From assembly GCA_023389055.1 (NCBI GenBank), contig JAEWFA010000034.1:1-32841 (forward strand): a DNA stretch of 32,841 bases, written 5' to 3'. Of this stretch, positions 1 to 7,634 are shown piece after piece. Position 1 is the stretch's first letter; every line of letters starts with the position of its first letter. Source of the stretch: Pseudomonadota bacterium. GTDB taxonomy: Bacteria > Pseudomonadota > Gammaproteobacteria > Burkholderiales > Burkholderiaceae_E. The position numbers and the translations under genes were made by a program. The notes beneath the pieces are model-generated. The model was given only the letters and a program-made list of their open reading frames with translations, was not told where the DNA came from and made no database searches.

Positions 1-1531
1 ACAACAGCGTCACCGCGAGGAACGCCAGCCGGATGCGATCGAACAGCTTCTCGTGCGGAACGATCAGGTTCTGGAAGAAGAAGATGATCGTCAGCACGCC
101 GAGCATCAGCGCGAGCGCGACGATCGCCGCCGCCTTGCTGCGCCAGAGTCGTTGCCACAGCGGAACCGGCTCGTCGGGAAATTCGGATTCCGCGGTCGCG
201 ACGCCGGCGGCGGAACCCGCGCCCGGGGCGACCGAAGACGAAGGCCCGGCCGGCGCCTGCTGTGCGGCCGACTGCGCGGCGGGCTGCGCTGCCGGGGCTG
301 CCGCGACGCTGCTGCGCTTGGTGTACGGCTCGGGGAGCCGGTATGCGAGCGGAAAATCGACGAACGCCTTGTCGAGCGCACCGACCGAGCGCTGCACGAG
401 AAGCTGCAGCTTCCACGGTGCAGCCGGGTCGAACTCGGCGCCCTCGGGAACGCCGAAGACGCCGATCTCGCGCAGCGCCGGCGCACCCTGCGCAGCGATC
501 GTTCCCACGCGGCGGTGCTGCCGGTCGCGGAAGCGGATCGTCTCGGCGCCCTGGACGAGCTCGATCCGATCGAAGATGCCGCCACGGACGTAGCCCGAGC
601 CCTTGAACGAATACAGCCCGTCTCCGGCAACCAGCACGGCGGACTGCCCGGGCGCGAGCATGCGCTGGACATTCGCGTATTCGTCTTCGCCGAGCAGGCT
701 GCGACCGATCGCCGGCTGCGAGACCAGTGCGACGTACAGATCGATGAAGGTGGACTCGGGCGCGCCCGACTGCGGACGCTTCGCGGCGGCCGCGTTTCCC
801 GATTCGGCGAACGCGCGATTGACTTCGCCCAACGTCAGATGCAGGTGCGCGACCGCGCCCTGCGCGAGCAGCGTGCGCCAGTCGACGATCCCACCCGCCT
901 GCTCGTCGATCACGCGCTGGTCGGCGCCGGCGCCGACGGCCGACGCGGAGCCGCCGCCGAGCTGCAGCGCGCGCGATACGCGCAATGCCGAGCGAGTGAC
1001 GCTCTCGCCGATGATCAGCACCGTGACGGTCGCCCCGCTGACGATGTCTGCGTGCGGCGGTCCCTTGCCCTCGGCGCTCGCGCGCACCGGCGAGTACCCG
1101 ATGAAGGCACCGAGATAATCGACGACGCGCTTCTCGGGAATGCCGATCAGCACGATCGGCTCGCTGTGCTCGACGAGCTTCAGCCCGACGATGGTGCCGG
1201 CGTTGTCGAGCGCGACGACGACGCGGATCGGCTTGCCCGAATAGCCGGCGGTGTCGACGAAATCGGAGGTGAGGTAGACGAAACCGATCCGCTGCTGCCC
1301 CCTGTAGACGGCAGCGACCGGCGGCGTACCCTCGACGGGACCGAATCGGTCGGCGCCGGGAAACACGTCGGCCGCGGTGACTTTCGCCAGGAAAGCGTCG
1401 AGCAGCGGCGGATTGTCCTGCGCGTGCACGACGGCAATCGGCGAGGCGAACAGCACCACGACGACGAGGATCCTCAGCATCGCGGACATCGCGACGCGGT
1501 GATGGCGCTGCAGCAACCCTGATGCGATCAT
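1..1531 (-). CDS. nosR: NosR, nitrous oxide reductase regulatory/electron-transfer membrane flavoprotein (5' part, cut by window edge)
   Basis: NosR is needed for expression and electron supply of periplasmic N2O reductase NosZ. About 510 N-terminal residues are visible and the frame stays open to base 1. From the first ATG (1531) the protein has a hydrophobic export signal (about residues 17-37, ending near VVHAQ). An FMN-binding domain follows, with flavinylation motif DIVSGATVT at about 162-170, so T170 is the likely covalent FMN site. The NosR-typical stretch HSEPIVLIGIPEKRVVDY lies upstream of it. After a second soluble segment comes an Ala/Pro/Gln-rich linker (about 410-455) and the first membrane helix (AAIVALALMLGVLTIIFFF). 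The remaining helices and the Fe-S domain would lie beyond the window. An internal ATG at 1489 (MSAMLRIL) is a reasonable alternative start because it gives a shorter signal peptide; neither start has a clear Shine-Dalgarno. A TATACT box on this strand at 1551-1546 may be the -10. I see no TTGAT-N4-ATCAA FNR site upstream. Confidence 0.9.
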   Translation of the reverse strand, partial: MIASGLLQRHHRVAMSAMLRILVVVVLFASPIAVVHAQDNPPLLDAFLAKVTAADVFPGADRFGPVEGTPPVAAVYRGQQRIGFVYLTSDFVDTAGYSGKPIRVVVALDNAGTIVGLKLVEHSEPIVLIGIPEKRVVDYLGAFIGYSPVRASAEGKGPPHADIVSGATVTVLIIGESVTRSALRVSRALQLGGGSASAVGAGADQRVIDEQAGGIVDWRTLLAQGAVAHLHLTLGEVNRAFAESGNAAAAKRPQSGAPESTFIDLYVALVSQPAIGRSLLGEDEYANVQRMLAPGQSAVLVAGDGLYSFKGSGYVRGGIFDRIELVQGAETIRFRDRQHRRVGTIAAQGAPALREIGVFGVPEGAEFDPAAPWKLQLLVQRSVGALDKAFVDFPLAYRLPEPYTKRSSVAAAPAAQPAAQSAAQQAPAGPSSSVAPGAGSAAGVATAESEFPDEPVPLWQRLWRSKAAAIVALALMLGVLTIIFFFQNLIVPHEKLFDRIRLAFLAVTLL

Positions 1532-1538
1532 CGAAGCA

Positions 1539-1562
1539 GGGGGGCAGTATAGGTCGCCCCCC
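1539..1562. repeat. Perfect G6C/GC6 inverted repeat between nosR and the rubrerythrin-like gene
   Basis: GGGGGGC (1539-1545) and GCCCCCC (1556-1562) form a perfect 7-base-pair inverted repeat around a 10-base loop. The loop contains the TATACT -10-like box of the nosR strand. The right arm touches the GGAG Shine-Dalgarno (1563-1566) of the downstream ferritin-like gene. The gap between the divergent genes is only 43 bases, so this element must hold control signals for one or both. It could be an operator or a hairpin in the leader. Confidence 0.55.
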
Positions 1563-1574
1563 GGAGAAAACCCT

Positions 1575-2522
1575 ATGCGTAGCTCACTACTCTGTCACGA
1601 CCCGCAGCTCGAAACGGTGACCCTGGTCAAACTCGTCGGCATTGCCACGGCGATCGAGCGCGAAGCCGTTCGCCGCTACGAAATGCTCGAGCAGACGATG
1701 CGACGTCGCGGCGAGCTCGAGACCGCCGACGCGTTCCAGCGGATGCTCGAAGAAGAGCGCGGGCACGTGCAGGCCGTTGCGACGTGGGCTGCACGACTCG
1801 ACGTGCCGGTTCCCGACGCCGACTTCCGATGGGTGCTGCCTGCCGAACTCGCTACGTCGTGGGAGGAGATTGCCGGCAGCGCACTGCTCACGCCGTACCG
1901 CGCCTTCGCCATCGCCGTCGAGAACGAACAGCGTGCGTTCTCGTTCTATGCCTACCTGGCAGCGCACGCGGCCGAACGCAGCGTCGCAGCGGAGGCCGAA
2001 CGCCTCGCGACCGAGGAGTTGAATCACGCGGCACTGCTTCGCCGCTGGCGTCGCGAGGCATATCACCGCGACCGACGAAGCGCAGAGCCCCGCGCAGCGA
2101 GCGCCGCTGCGCCTGCGCTCGTCTCGTCACCCGACGAACTGCGTCGATTCCTCGACAAGCGCCTTGCCGGCATCGCGCTACGCTATCGCGCGCTCGAGGA
2201 ACGCCTGCGAGGGCTGGGCGACGAGCAGAGCGCCGATCTCCTCGATGCTTTCTGCACCGCGAATCGCGGCATCGATTCCGGGCGCGACTCTCGACAGCCG
2301 GGCGAGCCGGACGGCGAAGTCATCCCGGCTTCGAGCGATCCGGTGCACCTGCTCGTCGCCGCACAGAAGCCGCTCGAGACGCTCGTCGAAGAGCTCGAGT
2401 CGATCCTGTCCGGCGCACAGGACGAAACGTTTACCGTCGCCGAGCGCGCGATGACCGATGCGGTGGGCTGGATCGCGCGTCTGTCGCTGCAGGTAGAGCG
2501 CCGGTCGCAGGCGGGCGCCTAG
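1575..2522 (+). CDS. Rubrerythrin-like ferritin-fold diiron protein with long C-terminal extension
   Basis: The protein has 315 residues. The first ~175 form a four-helix diiron domain: helix A with AIEREAVRRYEML, helix B with EEERGHV, helix C with VENEQRAFSFY, helix D with EELNH. This is the E...EExxH...E...EExxH ligand pattern of rubrerythrins and ferritin-like proteins. There is no rubredoxin CxxC pair, so it is not a classical rubrerythrin. Residues ~190-315 add a helical extension without an obvious second metal site. The start has a GGAG Shine-Dalgarno 8 bases upstream. It is divergent from nosR and followed 126 bases later by a second ferritin-like gene, which suggests an iron or peroxide protection pair. 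The catalytic role (peroxidase, oxidase or iron handling) cannot be read from sequence. No signal peptide is visible, so it is probably cytoplasmic. Confidence 0.75.
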   Translation: MRSSLLCHDPQLETVTLVKLVGIATAIEREAVRRYEMLEQTMRRRGELETADAFQRMLEEERGHVQAVATWAARLDVPVPDADFRWVLPAELATSWEEIAGSALLTPYRAFAIAVENEQRAFSFYAYLAAHAAERSVAAEAERLATEELNHAALLRRWRREAYHRDRRSAEPRAASAAAPALVSSPDELRRFLDKRLAGIALRYRALEERLRGLGDEQSADLLDAFCTANRGIDSGRDSRQPGEPDGEVIPASSDPVHLLVAAQKPLETLVEELESILSGAQDETFTVAERAMTDAVGWIARLSLQVERRSQAGA

Positions 2523-2580
2523 CCGAACGACTTCCGGCGGGCGGCGCATCGGCGGCAGGCGCGCGGAATGCTCCACGAAC

Positions 2581-2631
2581 CGATCGCGGATAGCGCGCGA
2601 CGAGGTCGTCGCGCGGGCCGTATCCGCATCG
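2581..2631 (+). promoter_or_regulatory. Long imperfect hairpin in the leader of the ferritin-like gene
   Basis: Three nested arms pair: CGAT (2581-2584) with ATCG (2628-2631), GCGGATA (2586-2592) with TATCCGC (2621-2627), and CGCGCGACGA (2594-2603) with TCGTCGCGCG (2606-2615). Small bulges separate them, and the innermost pairs must open to leave a loop. The structure ends one base before AAGGAG (2633-2638), the Shine-Dalgarno of the next gene. It may act as a transcript stabiliser, a translation control element or an inter-gene terminator. No T-run follows, so a simple intrinsic terminator is unlikely. Confidence 0.55.
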
Positions 2632-2648
2632 AAAGGAGATACGCCGCC

Positions 2649-3326
2649 ATGCCAGGGGAAAGAACCGCCCGCGCGCCGTCGACGACCCGTTCCTCGCCCG
2701 CTTCGTCGGGCGCATCGTCACCCTTCGTCCAGGATATCGATGCGCTGCGGCGCCGCGCCCGAGAGAACATGGAGCACGGCGCGGTCACGCACAGCTACGG
2801 CGCCGACCGCCAGACGGTGATCGACGTGCTGAACGCAGCGCTCGCCACCGAGATCGTCTGCGTGCTGCGCTACAAGCGCCACTATTTCATGGCACAGGGC
2901 ATCGCCTCCGAATCGGTCAAGGCCGAATTCCTCGAGCACGCGGCCGAGGAGCAGGAGCATGCCGACCAATTGTGCGAGCGCATCGTCCAGCTCGGCGGTG
3001 AACCCGACCTGAACCCCGAAGGATTCGCTGCCCGCAGCCACTCGCAGTACGTCGAAGGCACCGATCTCGTCGACATGATCCGCGAAGACCTCGTCGCCGA
3101 GCGCATCGCGATCGACAGCTATCGCGAGATCGTGCAGTGGCTCGCCGACCGGGATCCGACCTCGCGTCGCGTGCTCGAGGAGATCCTCGCGAAGGAGGAA
3201 GAGCACGCCGAGGACCTCAGCTCGATGCTCCAGGGAATGGGCGCGTCGGGGCCCGACGCGGGCCGAACCGGTGCGCGGCAATCGGGCGGCAACGGTGCGG
3301 GAAGCGGCAACGGACGCGAAAGCTGA
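2649..3326 (+). CDS. Ferritin-like (bacterioferritin/Dps-type) protein
   Basis: With the ATG at 2649, which has a strong AAGGAG 10 bases upstream, the protein has 225 residues. A longer reading from 2568 would run through the leader hairpin and is less likely. The core (about residues 45-190) carries the four-helix ferritin ligands: ATEIVCVLRYKRHYF in helix A, AEEQEHADQL in helix B, LVAERIAIDSYREIV in helix C and AKEEEHAEDL in helix D. It resembles the bacterioferritin/Dps-like proteins that oxidise and store iron. A haem-axial methionine at the usual Bfr position is not evident. Both ends are low-complexity: Ser/Thr/Ala-rich at the N-terminus and Gly/Asn/Ser-rich at the C-terminus, beyond the usual fold. 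It probably works with the preceding rubrerythrin-like protein in iron or oxidative-stress control. Confidence 0.78.
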   Translation: MPGERTARAPSTTRSSPASSGASSPFVQDIDALRRRARENMEHGAVTHSYGADRQTVIDVLNAALATEIVCVLRYKRHYFMAQGIASESVKAEFLEHAAEEQEHADQLCERIVQLGGEPDLNPEGFAARSHSQYVEGTDLVDMIREDLVAERIAIDSYREIVQWLADRDPTSRRVLEEILAKEEEHAEDLSSMLQGMGASGPDAGRTGARQSGGNGAGSGNGRES

Positions 3327-3368
3327 GCCGGCAGATCTCCGGCATCTCCGGCCGGCGTCGCGGCGCCG

Positions 3369-6300
3369 TCAACCGCCGTCGTGGCCGCGCGCCGCAGCCT
3401 GCGCTTGCGCGCCCCGCCACCGGTGCAGCAGCTGCACCGCGTCGTCGACATAGGTGAACACCACCGGCACCACGAGCAGGCTCAGGAACGTCGACGTGAC
3501 CAGCCCGCCGATGACGACGATTGCCATCGGCGAGCGAAAGCTCGGATCGACGCCCCAGCCGACCGCGATCGGCGTCATGCCCGCGCCCATCGCTACCGTC
3601 GTCATCACGATCGGCCGCGCCCGCTTGTGGCACGCATCGAGCAGCGCGTCGAGTCGCGTGAGGCCGCGGTCGCGGCGCGCCATGATCGCGTACTCGACGA
3701 GCAGGATCGAGTTCTTCGTCGCGATTCCCATCAGCATGATCAGGCCGATCATCGACGGCATCGAGATCGACAACCGCGCCATCCACAGCGCCAGGAACGC
3801 GCCGGGCACCGACAGCACCAGCGCGACGAGGATCGTCACCGGCTGCACGAAATCGCGAAACAGCAGCACCAGCACGACATAGATGCACAGCACGCCGGTG
3901 AGCATCGCGATCGCAAAGCTGCGGCCGAGCTCGGCCATCGCCTCGGCGTCGCCGACCGTTCGCTGCAGGATTCCCGGCGGCAGGTCGTGCAGGCTGGGCA
4001 GCGCGAGCGCCTTCTTCTCGATCTCGCCCAGCGGCTGGCCGTTCAGCTCGATCCGGAAGTTGACGTTGCGCAGGCGGTCGTAGCGGTCGATCTGCGCGGG
4101 TCCGCTGCCGAGCGACACGTCGGCGACGCTGTCGAGCGCCACCGGGCCGCGCGCGCCGGGGACGGCAAGCCGCGCGATCAGCGAAAGATCCTCGCGGGCG
4201 CGCGGGTCCAGGCGCACGACGATCGGCACCTGGCGCTGCGCGAGATTCAGCTTGGCCAGGCCCTGGTCGTAATCGCCCGCCGTGGCGATGCGCAGCGTAT
4301 CGGCGATCGCGGCAGACGTGACGCCGAGGTCGGCCGCTCGCTGGAAGTCGGGCCGCACGATCACCTCCGGGCGCGCGAGTCTCGACGTCGAAATGACGTT
4401 GCCGATGCCGGGCAACGTGCGCAGTTCGCGTCCGACGAGCGCCGCATGCCGGGCGAGCGCCTCGCCATCCTCGCTCGCCAGCACGAGAACGTATTTCTCG
4501 CTCGAGCCGCTCAGCCCGACCTCGATGCGCGCCCCCGGGACCGCCGCCAGCGCCTCGCGCAACTGTGCTTCGATCTCTTGCTTGCTCGTTCCGCGCCGCT
4601 CCTCGCGCGGCGTCAGGTCGAGCGTCAGCGTCGCCTTTCGCACCTCGGCGACGCCTTGAGGAACGAACGGATCGCCGCCGGCCGAGCCGCCGCCCACGGC
4701 GGTGTAGACGCGAACGACGTACGCATTGCGCTGCAACAGGCTGCGCGCCTGCTCGGCCGTCGCCAGCGTGCGCTCGAAGGCGCTGCCCGGCGGCAACTCG
4801 ATGTGGACCTGGGTCTGCGACAGGTCGTCGGGCGGCATGAAGCCGGTGGGCAGCAGCGGAACGAGCAGCAGCGAACCGGCGAAGAACACCGCCGCGGCGA
4901 TCGTCGCCACCGCGCGATGCTGCAGGCTCCAGCGCGCGGCGTGCAGGTAGCCGCGCATGATGCGACCGTCCTCGTGCGGAGCATCGGGCTTCAGCACGTA
5001 TGCCGCCATCATCGGCGTGAGCATGCGCGCGACCACCAGCGAGGCGAACACCGCAAGCGACGCCGTCCAGCCGAACTGCACGAAGAAGCGGCCCGCGACG
5101 CCGCTCATGAACGCCGTCGGCAGGAACACCGCAATCAGCGTGAAGGTCGTCGCGATGACGGCCAGCCCGATCTCGTCGGCCGCTTCCATCGCCGCGCGAT
5201 ACGGCGTCTTGCCGCTGCGCAGGTGGCGCATGATGTTCTCGATCTCGACGATCGCATCGTCGACGAGGATGCCCACGACGAGCGACAGCGACAGGAGCGT
5301 GACGACGTTGATCGAGAAGCCGAACAGGTACATCCCGGCGAACGCCGGCACGATCGACAGCGGCAGCGCGGTGGCCGCGACGAAGGTCGCACGCCAGTCG
5401 CGCAGGAAGAACCAGACGACGATCACCGCGAGCGCGGCGCCTTCGTAGAGCAGTCGCAGCGAGCCTTCGTAGTTGTCCTCGACGGGAGCGACGAAGTTCA
5501 CCGCCTCGGCGATGCGCAGGTCCGGCCGCTCGGCCTGCAACTGCGCAAGCCGCTCGCGAACGCCCTCGGCCACTTCGACCTCGCCCGCGCCGCGGCTGCG
5601 CGTGACCTCGAAGCCGACCACCGGCGCACCATCGAGCAATGCGGCGGAGCGGCGCTCGGCGACCGTGTCGCGTACGCTGGCGACGTCCGACAGCCGGATG
5701 CTGCGCCCGTCGGACAGTGGAATCGACATTCGCGCCAGTTCGTCGGCCGACGCGACGGTGGCGATCGTTCTCACCGACTGCTCGGCGCTGCCGATGTCGG
5801 TGCGTCCGCCGGGCGCGTCCTGCTGGATGCGCCGCAACTGGCGCGAGACGTCGGCCGCCGTCGCGCCGATCGCGAGCATCCGATGCGGGTCGAGGTCGAC
5901 GGCGATCTCGCGCGTCACGCCGCCCACGCGCGCGACGGCCCCCACGCCCGGTACCGCGAGCAACGCCTTGCCCACCGTGTTGTCGACGAACCAGGACAAC
6001 GCCTCGTCGTCCATCCGGGATGAAGCGATCGTGTAGGTGAGGATCGGCAGGCCGGCCAGGTCCATCCGCGTGACGACCGGGTCGCGCAGGTCGCCCGGAA
6101 GGTCGGCACGCACGCGCGCGACCGCCGCGCGCACGTCGTCGACCGCCTCCTGCGTAGGCTTCTCCAGGTGGAACTCGACGGTGATCGTCGCAGCGCCGTC
6201 CTGCAGCTTCGTGTAGATGTGCTTGACGCCCTGCACGGCGGCGACGGCGTTCTCGACCCTGCGCGCAACCTCGGTCTCGAGTTGCGCCGGGCTGGCGCCG

Positions 6301-6461
6301 GGCAGCAGCGCGCTCACCGTCACCGTCGGCAGATCGATGTCCGGGAAGTTCTGCACCTTCATCGCGCCGAACGACAGCAGTCCGGCGAAGGTGAGCAGTA
6401 CGAAGAGAAGCACCGACGGCGTCGGATTGCGGATCGACCACGCCGAGACGTTGAAGTTCAT
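3369..6461 (-). CDS. RND multidrug efflux pump, inner-membrane transporter (HAE1 family)
   Basis: This is the proton-driven inner-membrane pump of a tripartite efflux system. It has 1030 residues, the normal family length. The N-terminus (MNFNVSAWSIRNPTPSVLLF) leads into the first membrane helix and then the porter motif VQNFPDIDLPTVTV. The proton-relay aspartates in helix 4 are D401-D402 within VGILVDDAIVEIENI, equivalent to D407/D408 of AcrB. They mark it as HAE1-type rather than a heavy-metal pump. The ATG at 6461 overlaps the stop of the adaptor gene (ATGA, 6458-6461), so translation is coupled. The C-terminus is basic and soluble (WRGAQAQAAARGHDGG). The substrate cannot be deduced. The gene converges with the ferritin-like gene across a 42-base gap that holds GCCGG/CCGGC repeats but no clear terminator. 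Confidence 0.93.
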   Translation of the reverse strand: MNFNVSAWSIRNPTPSVLLFVLLTFAGLLSFGAMKVQNFPDIDLPTVTVSALLPGASPAQLETEVARRVENAVAAVQGVKHIYTKLQDGAATITVEFHLEKPTQEAVDDVRAAVARVRADLPGDLRDPVVTRMDLAGLPILTYTIASSRMDDEALSWFVDNTVGKALLAVPGVGAVARVGGVTREIAVDLDPHRMLAIGATAADVSRQLRRIQQDAPGGRTDIGSAEQSVRTIATVASADELARMSIPLSDGRSIRLSDVASVRDTVAERRSAALLDGAPVVGFEVTRSRGAGEVEVAEGVRERLAQLQAERPDLRIAEAVNFVAPVEDNYEGSLRLLYEGAALAVIVVWFFLRDWRATFVAATALPLSIVPAFAGMYLFGFSINVVTLLSLSLVVGILVDDAIVEIENIMRHLRSGKTPYRAAMEAADEIGLAVIATTFTLIAVFLPTAFMSGVAGRFFVQFGWTASLAVFASLVVARMLTPMMAAYVLKPDAPHEDGRIMRGYLHAARWSLQHRAVATIAAAVFFAGSLLLVPLLPTGFMPPDDLSQTQVHIELPPGSAFERTLATAEQARSLLQRNAYVVRVYTAVGGGSAGGDPFVPQGVAEVRKATLTLDLTPREERRGTSKQEIEAQLREALAAVPGARIEVGLSGSSEKYVLVLASEDGEALARHAALVGRELRTLPGIGNVISTSRLARPEVIVRPDFQRAADLGVTSAAIADTLRIATAGDYDQGLAKLNLAQRQVPIVVRLDPRAREDLSLIARLAVPGARGPVALDSVADVSLGSGPAQIDRYDRLRNVNFRIELNGQPLGEIEKKALALPSLHDLPPGILQRTVGDAEAMAELGRSFAIAMLTGVLCIYVVLVLLFRDFVQPVTILVALVLSVPGAFLALWMARLSISMPSMIGLIMLMGIATKNSILLVEYAIMARRDRGLTRLDALLDACHKRARPIVMTTVAMGAGMTPIAVGWGVDPSFRSPMAIVVIGGLVTSTFLSLLVVPVVFTYVDDAVQLLHRWRGAQAQAAARGHDGG

Positions 6462-7624
6462 GACGGCGCGCGATCGACGATGCGCACGAGGTCTCCGTCG
6501 ACGAGAAAGCCGACGCCCGAATCGACGATGCGCTCGTCCGCGTCGAGCCCCTCGACGACCTCCACGCGCGCACCCGCGCGCCGGCCGACCGAGACCTTCG
6601 TCTGCGCGACCTTCGCGTCCGGCCCGATGCGGAACACGTAGGCGAATCCGTCGCGCAACGCGAGCGCCGATTGCGGGATCGTGCGCGCCGGGGCCTCTCC
6701 GACCGAGATCGTTCCGCGCGCGAACATTCCCGCGCGCGCCGAACCGGGTTCGGGCAGGTCGACGTAGACGAGCCCCATCCGGGTCTGCGGATCGACCGTC
6801 GGCGCGACGACGCGCACCTTGCCTTCGACCGTCGAACCATCGGCGCTCGTCAGCACTGCGCGAAGGCCGGGCTTCATTCGCGGCAGTTCTGATCCCGGCA
6901 CCTCCGCGCGCCACTCGAGGCGAGCGCCGCGGATCAGTCGAAAGAGCTCGGAGCCCGGCTGCACGACCGCGCCCATCGTTGCCGTGCGCGAAGAGACGAC
7001 GCCGTCGTCGGGCGCGACGATGCGCGTGTTCGAGAGCCGCACCTGCTGCGCCTGCAGGCGGGCGCGCTGCGCCTCGACGCGCGCACGCGCGGTCTGCGCG
7101 GCCGTCCGGTACTGCTCGATCTGTTGCGCGCTGATCGCGCCGCTGCTTTCCAGGCGGCGCGCGCGCTCGGCGTTGGCACTCGCGTCGGCCAGCGTCGCTT
7201 CGGCCTCGGCGAGCGCCGCGACGATCTGCGCACGCTCGGCCTCCACCGTTTCGCCGGACAGGCGAGCGAGCAGTTGACCGCGGCGCACCCGATCGCCGAC
7301 GTTGACGAGGACTTCCGCCAGGCGCAAGCCGCTCACCTCGCTGCCGACGACGATCTCCTGCCACGCTGCGATGCTGCCGTTGGCGTCGATCGCGACCGGC
7401 CAGGTTTCTTCGCGCGGGGTAGTCACGGTGACGGTCAGCGCGGGGCGCGCAGCGCCGGACGCCTGCGGCGCCGTCTCGGAAGCGCCGGGCGCTTCGTCCG
7501 CACGACCGCGGCCCGCCTCGAGCGGGCGATCGTCGCCGGGCGAGGACGTCCACGCCAGCGCGCCGACGAGAATCGCCATCGAGATCGCGAGCACGCCCCA
7601 CATCGTCTTCGGATTGCTGCGCAT
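6458..7624 (-). CDS. RND efflux periplasmic adaptor (membrane fusion protein)
   Basis: The adaptor has 388 residues and links the inner-membrane pump to the outer-membrane channel. The start at 7624 (MRSNPKTMWGVLAISMAILV) gives an N-terminal signal anchor and follows the channel gene's stop by 10 bases. A further in-frame upstream reading would lie inside the channel gene. After an acidic Ala/Glu-rich linker, the lipoyl/barrel-sandwich half-motif is seen in VGSEVSGLRLAEVLVNVGD. A helical hairpin rich in Ala/Arg/Gln follows (about 115-185). Then come the second lipoyl half (NTRIVAPDDGVVSSR) and the beta-barrel and membrane-proximal domains (IPQSALALRDG). The order OMF-adaptor-pump with overlapping ends indicates one operon. 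Confidence 0.9.
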   Translation of the reverse strand: MRSNPKTMWGVLAISMAILVGALAWTSSPGDDRPLEAGRGRADEAPGASETAPQASGAARPALTVTVTTPREETWPVAIDANGSIAAWQEIVVGSEVSGLRLAEVLVNVGDRVRRGQLLARLSGETVEAERAQIVAALAEAEATLADASANAERARRLESSGAISAQQIEQYRTAAQTARARVEAQRARLQAQQVRLSNTRIVAPDDGVVSSRTATMGAVVQPGSELFRLIRGARLEWRAEVPGSELPRMKPGLRAVLTSADGSTVEGKVRVVAPTVDPQTRMGLVYVDLPEPGSARAGMFARGTISVGEAPARTIPQSALALRDGFAYVFRIGPDAKVAQTKVSVGRRAGARVEVVEGLDADERIVDSGVGFLVDGDLVRIVDRAPS

Positions 7625-7634
7625 TCGATCCGTT

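Noticed and set aside
53..1522. 489-residue open frame on the plus strand
   Set aside because: It lies antisense to nosR. Its translation is Arg/Asp-rich without any recognisable motif, as expected for a shadow frame in GC-rich DNA, whereas the minus strand encodes a clear NosR.
1489..1600. FNR/NnrR-type box upstream of nosR
   Set aside because: No TTGAT-N4-ATCAA or close variant is present. TGATCGCATCA at the start codon has a 3-base spacer and lies in the wrong place.
3327..3368. Terminator between the convergent ferritin-like and RND genes
   Set aside because: Only 5-base GCCGG/CCGGC pairings and no T-run are present, so support is too weak to call one.
3381..6023. 880-residue open frame antisense to the RND pump
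   Set aside because: The composition is extreme (Arg, His, Gln, Asp), with no domain, and the opposite strand has a canonical RND protein with proton-relay residues.
3217..6840. 1207-residue minus-strand frame over the RND pump and adaptor
   Set aside because: It is an out-of-frame shadow, low-complexity Arg/Ala, and crosses several real gene boundaries.
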